This document shows, in pieces, positions 23,706 to 27,637 of a stretch of DNA of 27,637 nucleotides. The stretch's first letter is position 1. Every line of letters begins with the position of its first letter. The translations under genes and the position numbers were made by a program. The notes under the pieces were generated by a model. That model worked only from the letters and a program-made list of their open reading frames with translations, was not told where the DNA came from and did not search any database. This DNA is from DATLHO01 sp035539855 (GTDB lineage Bacteria > Bacteroidota > Ignavibacteria > OLB7): NCBI GenBank assembly GCA_035539855.1, contig DATLHO010000232.1:1-27637 (forward strand). The letters are read 5' to 3'.

Positions 23706-24440
23706 ATGGAGCATCACGACATTCTTCGGCTCGCGATCGTCGGCCGCGGGCGGATGGGCCGCGAGATCGAAGCCCGGTCGCACGACCACGGGCTCGAGGT
23801 CGTCGAGCGCTTCGACTCGGCGCATCCGGTCGGAGCGGCGACGGTGATCGACTTCGACGTTGCGATCGAGTTCACGAACCCCGCGGTCGTCCTCGACAAC
23901 ATCGCGGCGCTGCTGCGGCTGTCGCGGCCGATCGTCGTCGGCACGACCGGCTGGCACGACGGACTCGAGCACGTACGCGCGCTCGTCGAGCAGCACCGGG
24001 GCCGTCTGATCTACGCGAGCAACTTCTCGATCGGCGTCCTGACGTTCACGAAGATCGTCCGCGAGGCCGCGCGGCTCTTCAACGACGTCGACGGCTATGA
24101 CGCCGCGGTGCACGAGGTGCATCATGCGGGCAAGGCAGATGCGCCCAGCGGCACGGCGCTCGCCATCGCGCGCGTAATGCTCGAACGGCTCGAGCGTAAG
24201 AGCGCCATTCTCGGCGAGACCGCGCACGGGCGCATCGCCGCCGACGCGCTGCACGTGACGAGCCAGCGCCTCGGCGCCACCGTCGGCACCCACAGCGTCG
24301 CGTTCGACTCCGAGGCCGACACGATCGAGCTGGTGCATCGGGCGAAGAGCCGGGCCGGCTTCGCGATCGGCGCGCTGCTTGCGGCCCGTTGGATCACCGA
24401 ACAGCCGCCGGGACTCTACCGCTTCGAGGAAGTCTTCTAG
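23706..24440 (+). CDS. dapB: 4-hydroxy-tetrahydrodipicolinate reductase
   Basis: Reduces 4-hydroxy-tetrahydrodipicolinate to tetrahydrodipicolinate with NAD(P)H in the lysine/diaminopimelate pathway. 244 residues. Motifs: N-terminal nucleotide-binding LAIVGRGRMGREI (9-21); VVGTTGW (77-83); ASNFSIGVLTF (104-114); catalytic EVHHAGKADAPSGTAL (137-152) with His139-His140 and Lys143 spaced as in E. coli His159-His160/Lys163; and C-terminal AFDSEADTIELVHRAKSRAGFA (199-220). It is shorter than E. coli DapB (273) because the cofactor-domain loops are compact, as in other ~240-aa members. The start is ATG 23706; the upstream frame extension overlaps the promoter region and is non-conserved. It is the first gene of a plus-strand cluster with dapA. 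Confidence 0.96.
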   Translation: MEHHDILRLAIVGRGRMGREIEARSHDHGLEVVERFDSAHPVGAATVIDFDVAIEFTNPAVVLDNIAALLRLSRPIVVGTTGWHDGLEHVRALVEQHRGRLIYASNFSIGVLTFTKIVREAARLFNDVDGYDAAVHEVHHAGKADAPSGTALAIARVMLERLERKSAILGETAHGRIAADALHVTSQRLGATVGTHSVAFDSEADTIELVHRAKSRAGFAIGALLAARWITEQPPGLYRFEEVF

Positions 24441-24542
24441 CGCGTCATTGCGGCGCGTCGCCGGCGCGCGACATCGACAGTCACATTGAACCGAACTCAT
24501 GGGGGCGACACGATCGCTTCGCACATGCATTCAGACACGATC

Positions 24543-25463
24543 ATGAACACGCTGTTCCGGGGGACCGGAACGGCACTGGCGACACCATTCAGGCCCGACG
24601 GATCGATCGACTTCGACTCGTACGGACGGCTCATCGATTACCAGGTCGACAACGGCATCGAGGCGGTGATCGCCTGCGGGTCGACCGGCGAGAGCGCGAC
24701 GATGACGCGCGACGAGAAGCTCGAGGTCATCCGCTTCACCGTCGAGCGCGTTCGATCGCACCAGGGCAGCAGGCCGCTGGTGATCGCCGGCACCGGCTCG
24801 AACGTCACCGACCAGACCGTCGATCTGACGCGCGCGGCCGCCGACCTCGAGATCGACGGTGCGCTGCTCGTCTCGCCGTACTACAACAAGCCCACGCAAC
24901 GCGGGCTGCTCGAGCACTTCGGCGCCATCGCCGAAGCGGTGCCGGAGCTGCCTCTGATCCTGTACAACGTGCCGAGCCGCACCGGCAGCACCATCGCCGC
25001 CGCGACGACGCTCGAGCTCGCGCGACGCCATCGCAACGTCATCGCGATCAAGGAGGCGTCGGCCGACCTCGACCTGTGCTCGGAGATCCTGCGCGACGCG
25101 CCCGAGGGCTTCGTGCTCTACAGCGGCGAGGACACGCTCACGCTCCCGCTGATCGCCATGGGCGCGGCCGGCGTGATCTCGGTCGTGAGCAACGAGGTGC
25201 CGCAGGAGTTCGGCGACCTCGTGCGCCATGCGCTCGACGGGCATATCGCCGATGCGCGCGCGCTGCACATGCGCCTGTTCGCGCTCATGCGCGCCAACTT
25301 CATCGAGTCGAATCCGGGTCCGGTCAAGGAGGCGCTCGCGATGATGGGCATCTTCACGAGCCCCTCGCTGCGCCTGCCGCTGGTCGGTCTCTCCGACGAC
25401 AACCGGGCGCGGCTGAAGGACGTCCTGGAGCACCTCGGCCTGCTCGAAGCGAGCACCGCCTGA
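24543..25463 (+). CDS. dapA: 4-hydroxy-tetrahydrodipicolinate synthase
   Basis: Condenses pyruvate with aspartate semialdehyde, the first committed step of diaminopimelate/lysine synthesis and the reaction just before DapB. 306 residues, a typical length. Motifs: FRGTGTALATPF (5-16); CGSTGES (45-51); PYYNKPTQ (112-119); YNVPSRTGS (141-149) with Tyr141 and Arg146; and the Schiff-base lysine in VIAIKEAS (Lys170). The canonical TT of the substrate loop is Ser-Thr here (47-48). The start ATG 24543 gives the family N-terminus; upstream in-frame ATG 24525 and TTG 24486 are possible but add non-conserved residues. It follows dapB by 102 nt and is followed by rsmG. Confidence 0.96.
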   Translation: MNTLFRGTGTALATPFRPDGSIDFDSYGRLIDYQVDNGIEAVIACGSTGESATMTRDEKLEVIRFTVERVRSHQGSRPLVIAGTGSNVTDQTVDLTRAAADLEIDGALLVSPYYNKPTQRGLLEHFGAIAEAVPELPLILYNVPSRTGSTIAAATTLELARRHRNVIAIKEASADLDLCSEILRDAPEGFVLYSGEDTLTLPLIAMGAAGVISVVSNEVPQEFGDLVRHALDGHIADARALHMRLFALMRANFIESNPGPVKEALAMMGIFTSPSLRLPLVGLSDDNRARLKDVLEHLGLLEASTA

Positions 25464-25508
25464 GCGACAATCCCCCCATGAACCCGCAACCCGCAATCGG
25501 CACTCCCA

Positions 25509-26171
25509 TTGGATCCTGTTGAATTCTGGTCGATCTGTTCGGTCAACGGCATCGTGCTCTCCCGCGAGCAGGTGGCCCAGTTCGAGCGCTACGCCGCCGA
25601 TCTGGTCTACTGGAACGAGCGTGTCAATCTCATCTCGCGTCGTGACATCGAGCACATCTGGATCCGGCACATCCTGCACTCGCTGACGCTCGTCATGAGC
25701 GGCGAGATGCCGACGTCCGGCCGCGTGCTCGACATCGGCACCGGCGGCGGACTGCCGGGCATCCCGTTGAAGATCGCGCTGCCGAAGCTCGACGTGACGC
25801 TGCTGGATTCGATCGCCAAGAAGGTCCAGACGACGGGGATGCTCGCCTCGCACATCACCAAGCACGGCATGCGCGCGGTGCGGCTGCGAGCCGAGGAGCT
25901 GCCGAACGATCCGAAGCTCAAGGGTCCCTATGACGTCGTCGTTTCGCGCGCGACGGCTCCTCTGGTGGACCTGTTGAAGTGGTCGCGCCCCGTATTGAAG
26001 CCCGAGGGGAAAATCCTTACACTCAAAGGCGGCGCTCTCACCGACGAGATCGCCCAGGCGCAGGCGCGCTTTCCCGAAGCATCGATCACCGTCCGCGACA
26101 TCGATGTCAACGGGGTCGACTGGTTCGCCACCGAAGAGAAGAAGCTCGTGCGCGTGACGTTCAACGGGTAG
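25509..26171 (+). CDS. rsmG: 16S rRNA (guanine527-N7)-methyltransferase
   Basis: SAM-dependent methyltransferase that modifies G527 of 16S rRNA in the 530 loop (also called GidB). 220 residues. Motifs: LVYWNERVNLISRRD (32-46); WIRHILHSL (51-59); SAM site VLDIGTGGGLPGIPLKIA (73-90); LLDSIAKKV (98-106); RLRAEEL (125-131); VVVSRATAPL (143-152). The start is a TTG at 25509-25511: it gives the expected N-terminal length before GIVLSREQ, and the nearby ATG at 25478 is out of frame. A GTG at 25554 is the only other candidate and would shorten the first helix. It follows dapA by 45 nt and precedes the Gre-like gene by 16 nt, so all probably share an mRNA. Confidence 0.94.
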   Translation: MDPVEFWSICSVNGIVLSREQVAQFERYAADLVYWNERVNLISRRDIEHIWIRHILHSLTLVMSGEMPTSGRVLDIGTGGGLPGIPLKIALPKLDVTLLDSIAKKVQTTGMLASHITKHGMRAVRLRAEELPNDPKLKGPYDVVVSRATAPLVDLLKWSRPVLKPEGKILTLKGGALTDEIAQAQARFPEASITVRDIDVNGVDWFATEEKKLVRVTFNG

Positions 26172-26187
26172 GGGGTTTGGAGGATTT

Positions 26188-26712
26188 ATGAGTCGAGCAT
26201 TCATCGACGAGGACAGCGAGCACCAGGACGAGCTTCCCGAGATTCCGCAGTCCCACAATCCGGGCTACATCACTCCCGGCGGCTACCATCTGCTGCAGGA
26301 GGAGCTCGAGCGGCTCGAGAACGTCGAGCGGCCGCCGCTCGTCGAGGAGATGGAGTCGGGCGAGGCGGGCGCGACCGAGGCCGAGGTGACGCTTGCGCGG
26401 CTGGACCAGCGCATCCGCTATCTGCACGCGCGCATCGGGCGCGCGATCGTGATCGATCCGACCGAGGCGCCGGCCGATCATGTGCATTTCGGATCGATCG
26501 TCTCGGTGACCGACGAGCACGGACACGCCATGCGCGTGCACATCGTCGGCGAGGACGAGACCGATCCCGACGCCGGACGCGTCTCCTGCTTCTCGCCGCT
26601 GGCCAAGGCCCTGATGTCCAAGGGCGTCGGCGACGTCGCCGTCTGGCACCGCCCGATCGGCGATGCGCGCCTGACGATCACCGCGATCGAGCAGGAGGCG
26701 CCGAAGGAGTGA
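26188..26712 (+). CDS. GreA/GreB-family transcription factor with divergent tip
   Basis: RNA-polymerase secondary-channel factor of 174 residues. After an acidic N-terminal extension (1-24) come NPGYITPGGYHLLQEELERL (24-43), as in GreB-type proteins, a helical hairpin (about 35-90), and the conserved FKBP-like C-terminal domain: FGSIVSVTDEHG (101-112), VHIVGEDETDPDAGRVS (117-133), SPLAKALMSKGVGDVAVW (136-153). GreA/GreB stimulate transcript cleavage through acidic residues in a GDxSEN motif at the hairpin tip; here that region reads SGEAGATEAE (57-66) and lacks the motif. It may therefore be cleavage-deficient, competing like Gfh-type factors, or use E59/E64/E66. ATG 26188 follows GGAGG. A strong terminator lies 39 nt past the stop. 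Confidence 0.88.
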   Translation: MSRAFIDEDSEHQDELPEIPQSHNPGYITPGGYHLLQEELERLENVERPPLVEEMESGEAGATEAEVTLARLDQRIRYLHARIGRAIVIDPTEAPADHVHFGSIVSVTDEHGHAMRVHIVGEDETDPDAGRVSCFSPLAKALMSKGVGDVAVWHRPIGDARLTITAIEQEAPKE

Positions 26713-26750
26713 TTCGTCGGCGACGACGACCGGGCACATCCGAGGATTCG

Positions 26751-26788
26751 ACGGCCGCGCGGCAAGCACCGCGCGGCCGTTTCGTTTG
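26751..26788 (+). terminator. Rho-independent terminator of the dapB-gre cluster
   Basis: Perfect 12-bp stem (26751-26762 with 26769-26780), 6-nt loop and a T-rich tail (TTTCGTTTG), 39 nt after the stop codon of the Gre-like gene. It closes the plus-strand operon. Confidence 0.9.
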
Positions 26789-26801
26789 GCGCCCCGATGC
26801 G

Positions 26802-26809
26802 TATCTTGA
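26802..26809 (+). promoter_or_regulatory. Candidate -7 element of the lipoprotein gene
   Basis: TATCTTGA partly matches TAnnTTTG and lies 32 nt before the chosen ATG at 26842. A TTTC at 26780-26783 is 18 nt upstream, inside the terminator tail. This is weak evidence on its own, but the box resembles those at 2445 and 23691. Confidence 0.3.
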
Positions 26810-26841
26810 TCGCGTCCACCCCCGATCCACATCTAGGCACG

Positions 26842-27510
26842 ATGACCATGCACCGATCGCTACCACCATTGGCCTGTTTGCTCCTGCTCATCGGATGCGC
26901 GAGCGATCCGAAAGAGCTCGCCGACGAGTCGCAGGCGGACTCGATTCGCGCGCTCGTCGACGTCGAGATTCGTCAGGCCGCCGCCCGCCAGAAGGTCGAG
27001 GCACAGGCCGAGCGCGAGCGCGAGGACGCCGAGCACGCCGTCGCGACGCGCAAGCGTTGCGAAGCCGCCGGAGGACTTCCGGCGACGCTCGAGAAGATCA
27101 TGGCCGAGCCGCGACTGTACGTCGGCGGCGACACCTGCGCGCGCGAGCTGACCGAAGCGCTCGTCGAGCGCTTCACCCGCAGCAACGAGAAGCAGTACCT
27201 CGAGGCGCTCGACGCGCTCTCGCGCGCCGCCGACAGCAAGTCGAACGAGGTGCTCGGCAACGCGGTGCTCGACCTGTTCCGGGCGCGCCCGGTCGAGCTC
27301 GTCCGCCATCTCTACGACCTGCAGGGTGATCCGGCGGCGACCGAGGTCGACGCGCTGCTCGTCACCGAGATCCAGCTCGGACGCAACAGCGCGTTCGACA
27401 ACGAGATCCGCGCGATCCTCGAGCGACTCGAGTCCGGCGTCGATCTGACGACCGACCAGAAGCGCTATCTCGCTCGGATCGAGTCCCAGATGTGGGCATC
27501 GGCGGGGTGA
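26842..27510 (+). CDS. Predicted lipoprotein, function unknown
   Basis: 222 residues. The N-terminus MTMHRSLPPLACLLLLIGC has a short positive start, a hydrophobic core and a lipobox (LIGC) with Cys19 followed by ASDP, so membrane anchoring by lipidation is expected. Residues about 30-75 are charged and helical, probably coiled coil (VDVEIRQAAARQKVEAQAER). Further on it is helical (REFTEAL-like and LEALDALSRAAD segments) with two later Cys residues (in RKRCEAA and GGDTCAREL) that could form a disulfide. I recognise no family. ATG 26842 or 26848 both fit; the in-frame ATG 26797 lies inside the presumed promoter and would bury the signal sequence. Confidence 0.75.
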   Translation: MTMHRSLPPLACLLLLIGCASDPKELADESQADSIRALVDVEIRQAAARQKVEAQAEREREDAEHAVATRKRCEAAGGLPATLEKIMAEPRLYVGGDTCARELTEALVERFTRSNEKQYLEALDALSRAADSKSNEVLGNAVLDLFRARPVELVRHLYDLQGDPAATEVDALLVTEIQLGRNSAFDNEIRAILERLESGVDLTTDQKRYLARIESQMWASAG

Positions 27511-27527
27511 CGACGGGCCGGAGGCCC

Positions 27528-27637
27528 GGGGGACAGGCCCCTGGGGGGGCCAGGGGACAGCTGCGCAGGGGACAGCTGCGCAGGGGAGAGGTACGCCCAG
27601 GGCGAAGCCGTCCCTTGCGAAGCTGTCCCCTGGCCAA
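27528..27637. repeat. Palindromic repeat cluster, REP/MITE-like
   Basis: Two exact tandem copies of a 15-mer AGGGGACAGCTGCGC (27552-27566 and 27567-27581), with a partial third copy (AGGGGA) after. The left arm 27548-27581 pairs with the right arm 27602-27635: the outer 15 bp are perfect, and the inner part has a few mismatches and one G-T pair. GGGGACAGG also occurs at 27529-27537. The element begins just past the lipoprotein's stop codon and may continue beyond the window. GGGACAG-type palindromes are often found beside REP-associated transposases, but none is visible here. Confidence 0.75.

Noticed and set aside
24531..26258. Minus-strand open frame of 575 codons across dapA and rsmG
   Set aside because: It is antisense to two unambiguous enzymes with intact catalytic motifs, and its own translation matches nothing.

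Overview
The window is high-GC bacterial DNA. It most likely comes from a member of the Bacteroidota/Chlorobiota superphylum, such as a Kapaibacteria- or Ignavibacteria-like lineage. Three kinds of evidence support this: at least five genes encode large exported proteins ending in type IX secretion system (T9SS) sorting domains, several with the hallmark 'PNP/NPF' strand; several promoter-like sites match the Bacteroidota -33/-7 consensus (TTG, 19-21 nt spacer, TAnnTTTG), with an exact TATATTTG in front of a tRNA; and the set contains a SusC/CirA-type TonB receptor and a DUF6029-type outer-membrane protein. The exact taxon is inference.

Region 1 (1-5460, minus strand) holds envelope genes: a TonB-dependent receptor, a secreted TlpA-type thioredoxin with a WCKPC motif, and a DUF6029-like outer-membrane beta-barrel. 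A heptamer-based inverted repeat separates the receptor from the thioredoxin gene. A clear rho-independent terminator separates the thioredoxin gene from the DUF6029-like gene.

Region 2 (5460-19866, minus strand) is about 14 kb of T9SS cargo. In transcription order these are a 2280-aa beta-helix protein with Pmp-like FxxN/GGA repeats, a 683-aa protein with dockerin-like and cohesin-like segments, a 417-aa protein with two cohesin-like segments, a 989-aa multidomain protein (cohesin-like, BACON-like, duplicated 'GWN' domain), and a small 284-aa protein. The 417- and 989-aa genes are 30 nt apart and look co-transcribed. The other cargo genes are each followed by a strong GC-rich hairpin 8-36 nt past the stop codon. 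Together they look like components of a surface-displayed assembly. Recurring cohesin-like modules plus one dockerin-like module make an extracellular scaffold an attractive but unproven idea.

Region 3 (20109-23580, minus strand) holds a membrane-anchored TPR protein, a tRNA-Arg(CCG) with a consensus Bacteroidota promoter, about 400 nt with no gene I can support, a DUF3108 periplasmic protein and a family-9 glycosyltransferase (heptosyltransferase-like).

Region 4 (23706-27510, plus strand) is a housekeeping cluster: dapB and dapA (lysine/diaminopimelate synthesis), rsmG (16S rRNA m7G527 methyltransferase) and a GreA/GreB-family factor lacking the canonical GDxSEN tip, closed by a strong terminator. 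A predicted lipoprotein follows. The last 110 nt form a large imperfect palindrome built on 15-bp tandem repeats, resembling a REP/MITE-type element.
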